Source: Hyphomicrobiaceae bacterium (lineage in GTDB: Bacteria > Pseudomonadota > Alphaproteobacteria > Rhizobiales > Hyphomicrobiaceae). From it: 64,000 nucleotides of DNA. The stretch lies in assembly GCA_022844275.1 (NCBI GenBank), contig JALHMB010000001.1, positions 558,001-622,000 of the forward strand, in the 5' to 3' direction. This document shows, in pieces, positions 1-8,931 of this stretch (positions are counted from its first letter, which is position 1; each line of letters begins with the position of its first letter). Position numbers and translations under genes: made by a program. Under the pieces are notes generated by a model. That model had not been told where the DNA came from. It did not search any database and saw only the letters and a program-made list of their open reading frames with translations.

Positions 1-364
1 GACCTCGGTCTGGAATGGTCGCATGGCGGCCCTTCAGGCAGCAGGCGTCCCGGCTGACATAAGCTGGGGGCAGGGGCTGTCGAAGCGCGATGCCTGGGGC
101 ATACCCAAGGGCGCCAAGAACGCAGCGAATGCCATGAAGTTCGTGGCCTACTCCACCATGGCGATCCCACAGGCGCGCGTCGCCTGGGGCATTCCCTATG
201 GCTCGGTCAACATCAAGTCGAACGAGTTCATTCCGGAGGCTCGGCAGGCCGTCCTCCCGAGCGCGCCCGCGATCAAATCGCAGCTCGTGAACTACGACTA
301 CGACTGGTGGATCGAGAACCGCGAGGCGGTCATCGGACGGTTCAACAAGTGGCTGCTGGGCTAG
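1..364 (+). CDS. ABC transporter substrate-binding protein, C-terminal part (polyamine type)
   Basis: The frame is open from the window edge, so the 5' part is missing; about 120 residues remain. The visible part has the layout of the end of a PotD/PotF-like periplasmic binding protein, including an FVAYSTMAIPQARVAW segment and a late YDYDWWIENRE stretch before a short basic tail. The assignment rests mainly on the three following genes, which form a complete ATPase-permease-permease set in the same direction. The protein would deliver a small cationic substrate such as spermidine or putrescine to the membrane complex. Substrate is inferred from family resemblance only. Confidence 0.75.
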   Translation, partial: TSVWNGRMAALQAAGVPADISWGQGLSKRDAWGIPKGAKNAANAMKFVAYSTMAIPQARVAWGIPYGSVNIKSNEFIPEARQAVLPSAPAIKSQLVNYDYDWWIENREAVIGRFNKWLLG

Positions 365-386
365 AAGCCAGATTGGGACACGAGCG

Positions 387-1484
387 ATGATGAACGGCGT
401 TGGACGCGGCGCATCTGTGTCGCTCAACGACCTGCAGAAAAGTTACGGCGGCGTGACCGCGGTGGCTGGTGTGACGCTCGACATCCGCTCGGGCGAGTTC
501 CTGACTCTATTGGGCCCCAGCGGGTCAGGTAAGACGACAACCCTCACGATGATCGCCGGCTTCGAGACACCGACCGATGGCGACATCGCCATTGACGGCA
601 AGTCGGTCGTTGCCATGCCGCCCTATCGCCGCAACATCGGCATGGTCTTTCAAAACTATGCGCTCTTTCCGCATCTCACGGTGGCTGACAATATCGGCTT
701 TCCCCTGAAGCAGCGCGGGGTTCCCAAAGCCGAGCGGACAAAGCTCGTCGGCGACGCGCTCGAACTCGTTCAATTGCCGGGTTACGGCGCGCGCTATCCG
801 CGGCAGCTTTCCGGCGGTCAGCAGCAGCGTGTCGCACTCGCGCGGGCGATCGTGTTCAAGCCGCGCTTGCTGTTGATGGACGAGCCATTGGGGGCGCTCG
901 ACAAGCAACTGCGCGAAACCCTCCAGCTCGAGATGCGCCGTCTTCATGCGGACCTCGGCATCACCTTCATCTACGTGACGCATGATCAGGAGGAAGCCCT
1001 GACCATGTCCGACCGCATCGCGGTCATGAACGAAGGCCTCGTCGCACAGGTCGGGCGCCCCGAGGATCTCTACGACCGGCCGGACAATCACTTCGTCGCG
1101 GCCTTCATTGGGGAGTCGAACTTCCTCCCCGCTGTAGTGCGTGGCTTCGAAGACGAGGTCGTCGTTGCCGAATACAACGGCTCGCTCATACGAGCCATCT
1201 CGCCGAGCAAGCAGCGAGACGCCGGCATGAAGGTCATCCTGTCCACGCGACCTGAGCGCATCCGCTTCGCCGACGGCGCTGTGGAATCGCCAGCACCGCA
1301 GAACCGACTCAACGTCACCGTGACTGAGGCCGTATTTGCCGGCGAACGCTGCCGATATATGCTGCGGACAGGCGACGGCAGCTCGATCGTACTGAAGGAG
1401 CCGTCGAGTGCGGCCATTCGCCGTCGCGAAGTCGGCGAACGGGTAGAAATCTCTTGGTCTGTCGCGGATACGATCCTTGTCTGA
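387..1484 (+). CDS. ABC transporter ATP-binding protein, PotA-like
   Basis: 365-residue importer ATPase. The Walker A motif GPSGSGKTT is at residues 43-51, the signature LSGGQQQRVALARA starts near residue 141, and Walker B LLLMDEPLGALD with its D-loop follows near residue 160. A C-terminal region of about 120 residues matches a TOBE regulatory domain, the usual build of PotA/FbpC-type subunits. It powers the import complex formed with the two downstream permeases. The gene lies 22 bases after the binding-protein gene and its end overlaps the next gene. Two adjacent ATG codons (387 and 390) are both possible starts. Confidence 0.92.
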   Translation: MMNGVGRGASVSLNDLQKSYGGVTAVAGVTLDIRSGEFLTLLGPSGSGKTTTLTMIAGFETPTDGDIAIDGKSVVAMPPYRRNIGMVFQNYALFPHLTVADNIGFPLKQRGVPKAERTKLVGDALELVQLPGYGARYPRQLSGGQQQRVALARAIVFKPRLLLMDEPLGALDKQLRETLQLEMRRLHADLGITFIYVTHDQEEALTMSDRIAVMNEGLVAQVGRPEDLYDRPDNHFVAAFIGESNFLPAVVRGFEDEVVVAEYNGSLIRAISPSKQRDAGMKVILSTRPERIRFADGAVESPAPQNRLNVTVTEAVFAGERCRYMLRTGDGSSIVLKEPSSAAIRRREVGERVEISWSVADTILV

Positions 1485-2373
1485 AGCCGTCGAGATCCCT
1501 TCCGGAACACTGACCGTCACGCGGCCGATCGGCGTGCAATTCTCCTGGAGGAAGGCCATACCGTGGCTCCTGACCGGGCCGCTCCTCCTCTTCATGCTCG
1601 CATTCTATGCTGTACCCGTGGTGGCGATGCTTTTGCGCAGCGTCAATGATCCGACATGGACACTCGCGCACTTTCACGCTCTGGCCAGCGACACGGTCTT
1701 CTTCAAGGTTTTCTCGAACACGCTTTACACGGCATTCACCGTCACGATCGGGGCCCTGCTCTTCGGCTATCCCTTAGCTCTCGCGCTCGTGCGCACACCC
1801 CGCTGGGCGCCGGTCATTCTGATCATGATACTGCTGCCATTCTGGACGAGCGTCCTCGTGCGCAGCTATGCATGGATGGTGCTGATGGGGCGGCACGGCC
1901 TCATCAATGAGGCGCTGCTCGCGTTAGGCACGATCGAGCGGCCATTCCGCATCCTCAATACGCCGCTCGCGACGCAGATCGCGATGATCCACATACTCCT
2001 CCCGTATATGGTTCTTCCGATCGCCAACGCGCTTCGGCAGATTGATCCTTCGCTGCCGCGCGCTTCATCAGGTCTTGGCGCCACGCCGTGGGGCACGTTC
2101 CGCCAGATCACATTGCCGCTCTCCATGTCCGGCGTGGCCGCAGGAATGCTGCTCGTGTTCGTGTTGGCTCTTGGCTTCTACATCACTCCGGCCATGCTGG
2201 GCGGTCCCCGCGAGATCACGCTGTCAATGCTGATCGATCTGCAGGTCGATCAACTCAACTGGGCCTACGCAGCTACCCTTTCGGCTGTGCTGCTTGCGAC
2301 GACGCTCGCCATCATCGGCGTCTTCTATCGTCTACCCGGCGTCAGCAATGCTTTCCGAATGGGGGCACGATGA
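1477..2373 (+). CDS. ABC transporter permease 1, PotB-like
   Basis: 298-residue inner-membrane protein with about six hydrophobic segments and the cytoplasmic EAA-type loop (SSGLGATPWGTFRQITLPL) that docks on the ATPase. The only start giving the full protein is a TTG at 1477, which overlaps the end of the ATPase gene by 8 bases and suggests translational coupling. The N-terminal 25 residues are polar, and the first membrane helix begins near residue 30. It pairs with the second permease, whose ATG overlaps this stop codon. Confidence 0.88.
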   Translation: MSEAVEIPSGTLTVTRPIGVQFSWRKAIPWLLTGPLLLFMLAFYAVPVVAMLLRSVNDPTWTLAHFHALASDTVFFKVFSNTLYTAFTVTIGALLFGYPLALALVRTPRWAPVILIMILLPFWTSVLVRSYAWMVLMGRHGLINEALLALGTIERPFRILNTPLATQIAMIHILLPYMVLPIANALRQIDPSLPRASSGLGATPWGTFRQITLPLSMSGVAAGMLLVFVLALGFYITPAMLGGPREITLSMLIDLQVDQLNWAYAATLSAVLLATTLAIIGVFYRLPGVSNAFRMGAR

Positions 2374-3149
2374 CGGCCATGCGCGCGCTGTCGACGACGG
2401 TCGTCGGCTTGATCCTTCTCTTTCTCACGCTGCCCATCATTATTGTCGTGGTGGTCTCCTTCTCGTCCGCAACCTATCTCACGTTTCCACCACCCGCTCT
2501 CGGTCTGCGCTGGTACGCGGCATATTTCGGCAGCGAGGCTTGGCTGCAATCGACATGGCTGAGTATCTGGGTGGCGGCTGTCGTCGTCGTGCTCGCAACG
2601 ATCCTCGGCACGCTTGCCGCACTTGGCGTGGCCCACCTGCCGAAGCCGCTGCGCGTGCTCGCCTCCACTCTCATCCTGTCCCCGCTGATCGTACCGGGGA
2701 TCATCGTCGCAATCGGGATCTACTACGCCTTCGCACAATACGGCCTGGTCGGCTCGCCGGTCGGCCTCATCCTCGCCCACACATGCCTTGCCGTGCCCTT
2801 CGTGGTCACGAGCGTCAGCGCGAGCCTCGCCGGCATCGATCCGCGCCTGGAGCAGGCCGCTCTCAGCCTCGGCGCCACGCCCACGGGAGCGTTTTTTCAG
2901 ATCACTCTGCCGCTCATCCGACCGGGCGTTCTGGTCGGTGCGCTGTTCGCATTCATCACGTCGTTCGATGAGCTGATCGTAGCGATCTATATTTCCGGCT
3001 CTGGCGCAGTCTCACTGCCACGCCGCATGTGGGACGATCTGCAATTTCAGATCGAGCCGACTATCGCCGCAGTCTCGACCCTGACGATCGTACTGACGGC
3101 GGTCCTGATGGGCTGCGCGCATCTGCTCCAGCGGCGATCAGCGACCTGA
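2370..3149 (+). CDS. ABC transporter permease 2, PotC-like
   Basis: 259-residue permease starting at the ATG at 2370, which overlaps the TGA of the upstream permease in an ATGA arrangement. The open frame extends further upstream, but that part is the wrong-frame image of the previous gene. It has about six membrane helices and an EAA loop (LSLGATPTGAFFQITLPL), and it would form the heterodimeric channel with the preceding permease. It is the last gene of the transporter operon and is followed by a 26-base perfect hairpin. Confidence 0.9.
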   Translation: MTAMRALSTTVVGLILLFLTLPIIIVVVVSFSSATYLTFPPPALGLRWYAAYFGSEAWLQSTWLSIWVAAVVVVLATILGTLAALGVAHLPKPLRVLASTLILSPLIVPGIIVAIGIYYAFAQYGLVGSPVGLILAHTCLAVPFVVTSVSASLAGIDPRLEQAALSLGATPTGAFFQITLPLIRPGVLVGALFAFITSFDELIVAIYISGSGAVSLPRRMWDDLQFQIEPTIAAVSTLTIVLTAVLMGCAHLLQRRSAT

Positions 3150-3223
3150 CAGCCGCTGGTGAGAAGATCTGGGTTCAGGGCAGTGTCACGTGGCCTAAAT
3201 CGGGAAATACCCAGGTAGAGTCC

Positions 3224-3249
3224 GATGCCATGGCCACGGCCATGGCATC
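3224..3249. terminator. Inverted repeat between convergent genes
   Basis: Two perfect 12-base arms (GATGCCATGGCC and its complement) separated by AC. It lies between the end of the transporter operon and the end of the leftward cupin gene, so it is well placed as a bidirectional transcription stop. No clear T-run follows on either side, so efficiency is uncertain. Confidence 0.45.
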
Positions 3250-3274
3250 AGTGTCCTCGTATCGGCTTAGGCGA

Positions 3275-3652
3275 TTAGCCCCACTTGGTGTCGGCGCCGA
3301 CGAGCATGATCGTGATGTGGCCCATGGTCGAGTCGGCCTTGGCGCCGTGCCAATGGCGCTCACCGGCCTTGATGTGCGCGACATCGCCGACGTTGATCTC
3401 GCGCTGCTCGTTCTCCATCGCCACAATGCCGGAGCCCGATGTCACGATCAGGATCTGATCGCAGTCATGAATGTGCCATCCGGTATTGCAGCCTTGGCTG
3501 AAGTTCACGATCGAGCAGGTGAAGTCCTTCGACTCGCCCGCCTCGAGGATGGTCTGCCTGGTCCTTTCGACCGGCCCCGTCCAACCTGCGGTGCGCTCGG
3601 CCGCGCCCGGGGCCGGCAGGGTCGGGATATCCTTCAGTGTTACGACTTTCAC
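3275..3652 (-). CDS. Small cupin-fold protein
   Basis: 125-residue single-domain cupin. The start is a GTG at 3652, chosen because AAAGGAGG lies 8 bases before it; the frame is open further upstream without such a signal. Metal-binding residues of cupin motif 1 are visible as WHIHDCDQ near residues 59-66, and motif 2 as ERHWHGA near residues 98-104. These proteins bind a divalent metal and act as small dioxygenases, isomerases or binding modules. The sequence does not settle which. It is a single gene facing the end of the transporter operon. Confidence 0.75.
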   Translation of the reverse strand: MKVVTLKDIPTLPAPGAAERTAGWTGPVERTRQTILEAGESKDFTCSIVNFSQGCNTGWHIHDCDQILIVTSGSGIVAMENEQREINVGDVAHIKAGERHWHGAKADSTMGHITIMLVGADTKWG

Positions 3653-3887
3653 GACGCACGCCTCCTTTGTTGGCCCTGAGGCCTCAATCAATACCCCTCG
3701 CCATATCACAGCCGGGCGTGATCGCAGTAGCATAGGGTGCAAGCAAACTGCGATATCGAAAGCGTCTTAGACTGCGCTTAGGCAAATGTCGGATCTTGCA
3801 TAGCTTGCGGCTCGTTAGCCTCTCGGCTTCCCCGAAATGGCCAGATGCTGCATTCTGAAGGCAAGAGATATCAGTGAGGAGATTGCG

Positions 3888-4988
3888 ATGCCGCTTGGAG
3901 TTCCGCCCATTGATCGCCGCGTCGTGCTACTTGGTCTCGCCGGCTCGACCGTTGCCACCTCAGCCGCAGCTCAGCAGGGCGGACATGCGCATCACGGAGG
4001 CATGTACGAAAGCCTAAAGCAACCCGGCCGCGTTGGCCTCCCGGCCGAAGCGGCCACTCAACATGTGACGGACAGCCCGGCGAAGCGAGCCGGAAATCCG
4101 GGTGCGTGGATGAGCAAGGCGCCGCTGCCCATTCCGCGCAGCGAGATGGCCTGGGCGACCGTCAAGAATGGTCAGATGCACCTGCTCGGCGGCTACGGCG
4201 AGCAGCGCGTCGACCGCAACTACCATCACATCTACGATCCGAAGTCCGACAAGTGGCTCGAAGGGCCGCCGCTACCCATCGGGGCCAATCACGTGGGTGT
4301 CTGCGTTGTCGAAGGCCGCCTTTTTGCGCTCGGCGGATTCGTCGAGCAGAACCGAAAGCCGCACGACCAGTGCTTTGTGCTCGATCCCGGCGCAACGCAA
4401 TGGCGACAGATCGCCTCGCTACCAAAGCCATGTGGTGCGATCGGCACGGCGGACGCCGGCGGCACTCTGCATCTCATCGGCGGCGCAATCGGCGATACTT
4501 TCGCCGACAAGAAGTCGGTCGATTGGCACTACGCCTACGACGCCAAGGCCGACCGATGGGAGCCGCGCCGCCCCATGCCTCTCGGTCGCGACCATACCGG
4601 TGTCGTCTACGTCAACGGGCTCATCCATCTCATTGGCGGCCGGGTCGACAGTTTCCACACGAACTCAAATCTCCACCACGCCTACGACCCGAAGGCCGAC
4701 AAGTGGGAAGCACGGCGGCCATTCCCGACCGCGCGATCAGGGCACGGCGCGGTGCTGCTCAAGGGCAAGATCTTCTGCATGGGTGGCGAGGGCACAGACC
4801 GCGTCTACGGCCAGAACGAAGCCTACGACGTTACCACGGACACATGGGAATCCTATGCGCCGATGCTGACGCCGCGACACGGTCTCGGGGCGGTCGCAAT
4901 CGGCGACGCCATTTACGTAGCGGGAGGTGGACCCGTGATGGGCGGCGGTATCCAGAGTGCCATCAACGAGGCGTTCTCTTTGGGTTGA
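3888..4988 (+). CDS. Exported Kelch-repeat protein
   Basis: 366 residues from the ATG at 3888, which has GAGGAG about 7 bases upstream; an earlier in-frame ATG at 3837 lacks a ribosome site. The N-terminus carries a twin-arginine-like signal (DRRVVLLGLAG, then ATSAAAQQ), so export, possibly by Tat, is likely. The rest is a series of five to six Kelch blades of about 50 residues with recurrent YDPK-DKW and LGG/IGG motifs, expected to fold as a beta-propeller. A His-rich patch (HAHHGG) follows the signal. The function of this propeller is unknown; candidates are carbohydrate or protein binding. Confidence 0.75.
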   Translation: MPLGVPPIDRRVVLLGLAGSTVATSAAAQQGGHAHHGGMYESLKQPGRVGLPAEAATQHVTDSPAKRAGNPGAWMSKAPLPIPRSEMAWATVKNGQMHLLGGYGEQRVDRNYHHIYDPKSDKWLEGPPLPIGANHVGVCVVEGRLFALGGFVEQNRKPHDQCFVLDPGATQWRQIASLPKPCGAIGTADAGGTLHLIGGAIGDTFADKKSVDWHYAYDAKADRWEPRRPMPLGRDHTGVVYVNGLIHLIGGRVDSFHTNSNLHHAYDPKADKWEARRPFPTARSGHGAVLLKGKIFCMGGEGTDRVYGQNEAYDVTTDTWESYAPMLTPRHGLGAVAIGDAIYVAGGGPVMGGGIQSAINEAFSLG

Positions 4989-4996
4989 CCGCTGCA

Positions 4997-5203
4997 TCAT
5001 TCGGCGATCATGGCCAGTGCGGCGCGGCGATCACCGGGCTTCAATCGGAGAAACAATTTGCGGGCTTGCGCGATGTCTCGCGCCGTGCCCGTTTCTTCAG
5101 CCGCCTTGAGAGCCTTCACTGTAGGATTATCGGCCCCACATATGAATGTGAGAGCTTTCGCGAGACGCCCCATGGTCTCGCGGTCGATTGATGCCTCGTC
5201 CAT
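4997..5203 (-). CDS. Small protein of the end-joining operon
   Basis: 68-residue mostly helical protein of no recognised family (Ala, Arg and Lys rich, one Cys). It is accepted as real because GCAGGAG lies 6 bases before the ATG and because it begins only 23 bases after the DNA ligase gene in the same direction. It is the last gene of the Ku-LigD-ligase unit. It might be an accessory factor of that repair system or simply a passenger. It ends a few bases from the end of the convergent Kelch gene. Confidence 0.6.
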   Translation of the reverse strand: MDEASIDRETMGRLAKALTFICGADNPTVKALKAAEETGTARDIAQARKLFLRLKPGDRRAALAMIAE

Positions 5204-5226
5204 ACGGAACTCCTGCAGGTGTTGTA

Positions 5227-6225
5227 TCAGAGCGCGTCGCTTGCCTCTTCGGCGGACTTGTCTTCGCGGAGCCCCTTGAAGGCTGCATGACGCAGCAGAC
5301 CATCACCGGTCAAGGCACGGTATTCCACTTGCGCGACAAGTTCGGGGCGCAGCCAGACCACGCCGCGGCGCTGCTCGGGATCGAGCTTGTCTGCAAAAGG
5401 CGGTGTCGCCCGGCGCAACGGCTGCGCAGTCTTCCACAACTCGGCCGCCGTTGTGCGACTGAAGCCTGTCCCGACACGCCCCATGTACCTCAGGCGACCG
5501 CGGTGATACCGCCCCATCACGAGAGCGCCGACGGCCTTCTTCTGCGCAGTCGAATCGAGATAGCCGCCGATCACGAACTCGTCCGTCAAATGGCAGGTGA
5601 TCTTGATCCAGTCGCCGGTTCTCCCAGAACGGTAGGGCTTGTCCGCACGCTTTGAAATGATCCCTTCGAGACCGAACTCGCAGGCCTTGTCCAGCATCTG
5701 CGGACCGTCGACTGCGAAGTGTTCACTGAAGCGCAATGCGCCGGACTTGCGCCCCCTCAGAACCTTCGCAAGCACGCTTTTGCGTTCGACGAGAGCAGCG
5801 CCGCGGAGATCAATGCCCTCGAGATAGAGGAGGTCGAACGCATAGTAGACCATGCGCCCGCCTGTGCCGGCCTTGAGATCCGCGACCAGCTCGGAAAAGC
5901 TCGTCGTACCGTCCTCATGCTCGACGACGACCTCGCCATCGAGGATCGCCGTCTCGACATCAAGCGCTGTCAGCGACTTGGCTACTCGCGAAAAACGCTT
6001 TGTCCAGTCCAGGTTGTTGCGCGTGAGCAGCGTGACGTTCCCGTGCTCAATCCTCGCTTGCAGGCGATAGCCATCAAACTTGATCTCGTGCACCCATTGC
6101 TTGCCGTCCGGCACGTCCTTCTGGCGCTGTGCGAGGCAAGGCGCGATGAAATCCGGGAGCGGCGCGGCTTTGCCAACGCGAATAGGTAGCTTCTGAGTGC
6201 TGTGCTTCCGCAATGCGCGCGGCAT
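5227..6225 (-). CDS. ATP-dependent DNA ligase (LigD ligase domain as a separate protein)
   Basis: About 332 residues from the ATG at 6225; a TTG at 6243 overlapping the previous stop is the alternative. The adenylation motif EIKFDGYR supplies the catalytic lysine near residue 49. Downstream nucleotidyltransferase motifs are visible (ILDGEVVV, DLLYLEG, LEGIISKRAD, DWIKITC), followed by an OB-fold C-terminal domain. The protein seals nicks using ATP. Size and motifs match the ligase domain of bacterial LigD rather than replicative NAD ligases. In many bacteria this domain is fused to the polymerase and phosphoesterase domains, but here it is a free-standing gene about 10 bases after them. Confidence 0.88.
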   Translation of the reverse strand: MPRALRKHSTQKLPIRVGKAAPLPDFIAPCLAQRQKDVPDGKQWVHEIKFDGYRLQARIEHGNVTLLTRNNLDWTKRFSRVAKSLTALDVETAILDGEVVVEHEDGTTSFSELVADLKAGTGGRMVYYAFDLLYLEGIDLRGAALVERKSVLAKVLRGRKSGALRFSEHFAVDGPQMLDKACEFGLEGIISKRADKPYRSGRTGDWIKITCHLTDEFVIGGYLDSTAQKKAVGALVMGRYHRGRLRYMGRVGTGFSRTTAAELWKTAQPLRRATPPFADKLDPEQRRGVVWLRPELVAQVEYRALTGDGLLRHAAFKGLREDKSAEEASDAL

Positions 6226-6235
6226 AGAAAGCGAC

Positions 6236-7879
6236 CTATCCAATCAGCTTCTTAATGGCGGCCTTCAATGATCGCGCGCTCGTGTTGTAGTCACGCCAAG
6301 CCGTCGAGCGAGAAAGCAGCTTAGGCGTCGTCCAGATTGTGAAGCGCTTGGGATCGAGGCCAGGACGCACCTGCTGCCAGGTCAGCGGCATGGAAACGGT
6401 GGCACCTGGACGCGCACGCGGTGAGAGCGGCGCCACGGCCGTCGATTTCGTGTCGTTTCGCAGGTAATCGAGGAAGATGCGCCCCCCGCGTAGCGCTTTC
6501 GTCATCTTGATGAGATAGCGCTCTGGCCGTTCCTCGGCCATGCTCGCGCAGATCGTCTGGGCAAACATCTTGGCTTCATCCCAGCCTATGCCATCGCGCG
6601 CCGTGACGCGCAGCGGCGTGACGACATGCAACCCCTTGCCGCCCGTCGTCTTGCAGAAGGCAACGAGGCCACAAGCTTCCACGCGCGATTTTAGTTCCCG
6701 CGCAGCCGCGACGACATCGTCGAAGGAAACGTCCGGGCCGGGGTCCAGATCGAAGACGAGTCGACCCGGCACATCCGGCTTGCCAGGCGCATTGTTCCAT
6801 GGGTGAAATTCCAGCGTGCCCATCTGCCCCATGGCGACGAGCCCTTCGACCGTATCGATCTGGACATAGGGCTCGCGGTCGCCGGAAATCTTCACCTCCG
6901 TGATCTCGTCGAGCCCCAGCTTGGCGTGGCGCTGGAAGAACGTCTGCCCCTCTATGCCGTCAGGAGCCCGCAGCAGTGAGCATGGCCGCCCCTCGATATG
7001 GGGAAGCATCCATGCACCCACTTCGGCGAGGTAGTGGGCGAGATCGAGCTTAGTGACGGCGCGTGTATCACCCTCCGCCGGCCAGAGGACTTTATCCGGT
7101 TTGGAAATGGCAATGCCTAGCAATGGATCATCGCCTTTGGGCGCTGCCGTGCGCCTGGCGCTGCTGCTTGCGCGCGCTGCAGCACGCCGCACAGGTGTCG
7201 CGGGCTTATCGGTCGTGCTCCATACGGCATCAGATTTGAAGGTGCGTGCGCGCCCGCTCATGAACGCACTCGGGCTCTCGCCTTTACCCGCTGCGATCTG
7301 TGCCATTGTCCGGCCCGAGGCGACCGAACGATCCTTCTTGAGCACGTCAGCTTGCGTCTTCGCGCGGGCCCACTTGTCGCGATGCTTGATGAGCAGCCAG
7401 TTCGTGCGCTTGCCGCCGTAGCGATCGCCCGCCATGCGTACGAGCACCCAGCTCCCTTTGAGCTTCTCGCCGGCGACCACGAACTTCAGATCGCCATCGC
7501 GCAGCATCGTGTCGACGGATTTGTCGCCTTCGGGCATCCAGAAGCCGCGATCCCACAGCATGACAGTGCCACCGCCGTACTCGCCTTTGGGGATCGTTCC
7601 CTCGAAGTCACCATAGTCGAGTGGATGATCCTCCACTTCCACGGCGAGGCGCTTGTCGCTCGGGTCGAGCGAAGGTCCGCGTGTCACGGCCCAGGACTTG
7701 AATACGCCGTCGACCTCGAGGCGGAGGTCGTAGTGCAGGCGCGTCGCGTCGTGCTTCTGGATGACGAAGCGCGGGTACTGCGCCGGCTTGATCTTTCTCG
7801 TGCCGCTCGGCTCTGCAGTCTTCGTGAAGTCGCGGCGGGACTGGTATTCTGAGAGTTTTTTTGCCGCCATCGCTGCCAT
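6236..7879 (-). CDS. ligD: LigD-type protein: 3'-phosphoesterase plus primase-polymerase domains, no ligase domain
   Basis: 547 residues. An N-terminal phosphoesterase domain (about 1-170) shows [14 protein letters not shown] near residues 42-55 with the catalytic His and Asp, then [13 protein letters not shown] and YGGG. A basic Ala/Ser/Arg linker (about 210-250) leads to an archaeo-eukaryotic-primase-like polymerase domain with the DLD metal-binding motif near residue 374 and GGKGLHV. In end joining these domains trim 3' ends and add nucleotides before sealing. The ligase domain is absent and is encoded by the next gene. The ATG at 7879 follows the Ku stop by 3 bases; an in-frame ATG at 7870 is possible. 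Confidence 0.9.
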   Translation of the reverse strand: MAAMAAKKLSEYQSRRDFTKTAEPSGTRKIKPAQYPRFVIQKHDATRLHYDLRLEVDGVFKSWAVTRGPSLDPSDKRLAVEVEDHPLDYGDFEGTIPKGEYGGGTVMLWDRGFWMPEGDKSVDTMLRDGDLKFVVAGEKLKGSWVLVRMAGDRYGGKRTNWLLIKHRDKWARAKTQADVLKKDRSVASGRTMAQIAAGKGESPSAFMSGRARTFKSDAVWSTTDKPATPVRRAAARASSSARRTAAPKGDDPLLGIAISKPDKVLWPAEGDTRAVTKLDLAHYLAEVGAWMLPHIEGRPCSLLRAPDGIEGQTFFQRHAKLGLDEITEVKISGDREPYVQIDTVEGLVAMGQMGTLEFHPWNNAPGKPDVPGRLVFDLDPGPDVSFDDVVAAARELKSRVEACGLVAFCKTTGGKGLHVVTPLRVTARDGIGWDEAKMFAQTICASMAEERPERYLIKMTKALRGGRIFLDYLRNDTKSTAVAPLSPRARPGATVSMPLTWQQVRPGLDPKRFTIWTTPKLLSRSTAWRDYNTSARSLKAAIKKLIG

Positions 7880-7882
7880 CCG

Positions 7883-8764
7883 CTATCCAGCGCGCCGGCG
7901 CGCCGGTTTCGCCTTCGGCCGCCGCTTTGGCTCCTTGGACGCTGGCTCCTTGGACGCAGCCTTTGCCGGCGTCTTCTTGCCACCACCTACGCTTTTGCGC
8001 AGGGCTTCCATGAGATCGACGACGTTCGAGCCCTTCGGCCGCTCTTCCTCCGAGTAGGCAACAATTCGCCGACCCTTGAGCTTGTCCTGGATCAGCGCCT
8101 TCAGCGCCGTCGCATAGTGATCTTCGAATTTCGAAGCGTCGAATGCGGAGGCCTTGCGACCGATCAGCTCGGCGGCGAGATCTACCATCTCCTTGTCCGG
8201 CTTCGTCTTCGGGATCTCGTCAAAGTAATCGCTCGCATCGCGCAACTCGTCTGCATAGCGCAGCATGACCATGACGAGACCATCATCGAGCGGCGCGATC
8301 GCGACCAGCCACTCGCGCCCGCCGATCGTCAACTGGGCGAGGCCGGCCTTGCCCGTCTTGCGCATGGCTTCGCGGATGACGGCATAGCCCTCGCCCGCGA
8401 TCTTGTCGCCCGGGACGATGTAGTAGGGCCGCTCGAAGTAGCGCCAGTCGATCTCGGCGACATCGACGAACTGAGCGATATCGATCGTCTTCTTGCTCTC
8501 GAGCTTGACGGCATCTACCTCTTCGGGCTCGAGCGTGATGTACGTATCGGAATCGACCTCGTAGCCCTTCACGATGTCGCTGTTCTCGACCTTGCCGACA
8601 CCGGGCACGACCTTCTCGTAGTTAATGCGGCGGCCCGACGGCTTATGGATCTGGCGGAAGGAGATCTCGGATTTCGATTCCACGGCGTTGTAGATCTCGA
8701 CGGGAATGGAAACGAGCGAAAGGCGAAGAAAGCCTTTCCAATAAGCACGTGCTTGCTTCGGCAT
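7883..8764 (-). CDS. ku: Ku DNA end-binding protein
   Basis: 293 residues. The N-terminus (ARAYWKGFLRLSLVSIPVE) is the standard start of bacterial Ku, and the core covers about residues 5-255. The C-terminal 35 residues are rich in Lys, Arg, Ala and Pro, an extension seen in many bacterial Ku proteins and linked to DNA binding. Ku forms a homodimeric ring on double-strand break ends and recruits LigD. It is the first gene of the leftward ku-ligD-ligase-small ORF unit. A candidate stress promoter lies about 55-80 bases upstream. Confidence 0.95.
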   Translation of the reverse strand: MPKQARAYWKGFLRLSLVSIPVEIYNAVESKSEISFRQIHKPSGRRINYEKVVPGVGKVENSDIVKGYEVDSDTYITLEPEEVDAVKLESKKTIDIAQFVDVAEIDWRYFERPYYIVPGDKIAGEGYAVIREAMRKTGKAGLAQLTIGGREWLVAIAPLDDGLVMVMLRYADELRDASDYFDEIPKTKPDKEMVDLAAELIGRKASAFDASKFEDHYATALKALIQDKLKGRRIVAYSEEERPKGSNVVDLMEALRKSVGGGKKTPAKAASKEPASKEPKRRPKAKPARRRAG

Positions 8765-8810
8765 GACGCGGCACTCGGATGCAACAGCGCGCGGGAGGCG
8801 CGCAGACCTC

Positions 8811-8828
8811 TGTTATCAAACGATAACA
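8811..8828. repeat. 18-base dyad over the ku promoter region
   Basis: Perfect 7-base arms TGTTATC and GATAACA with a 4-base centre. It lies about 50 bases upstream of the ku start, exactly over the -10 part of the candidate promoter, and so resembles a repressor operator. The factor is unknown. Confidence 0.4.
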
Positions 8829-8844
8829 CGCGCAGGATAGTTCC
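8819..8844 (-). promoter_or_regulatory. Candidate EcfG-type (general stress) promoter of the ku operon
   Basis: On the minus strand GGAAC (8844-8840) is followed after 17 bases by CGTT (8822-8819). This matches the consensus used by alphaproteobacterial general stress sigma factors. It would give a leader of roughly 45 bases before the ku ATG. About one exact match of this pattern is expected by chance in a window of this size, so the location is what makes it credible. Confidence 0.45.
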
Positions 8845-8931
8845 TGGCACGGACAAACGTAGTGCCGATGGGTGCGCCGGTCCAGAGCCGCCGCACGGGA
8901 ACGCGTCGGGAACACGGTCTCCGATTGGCGC

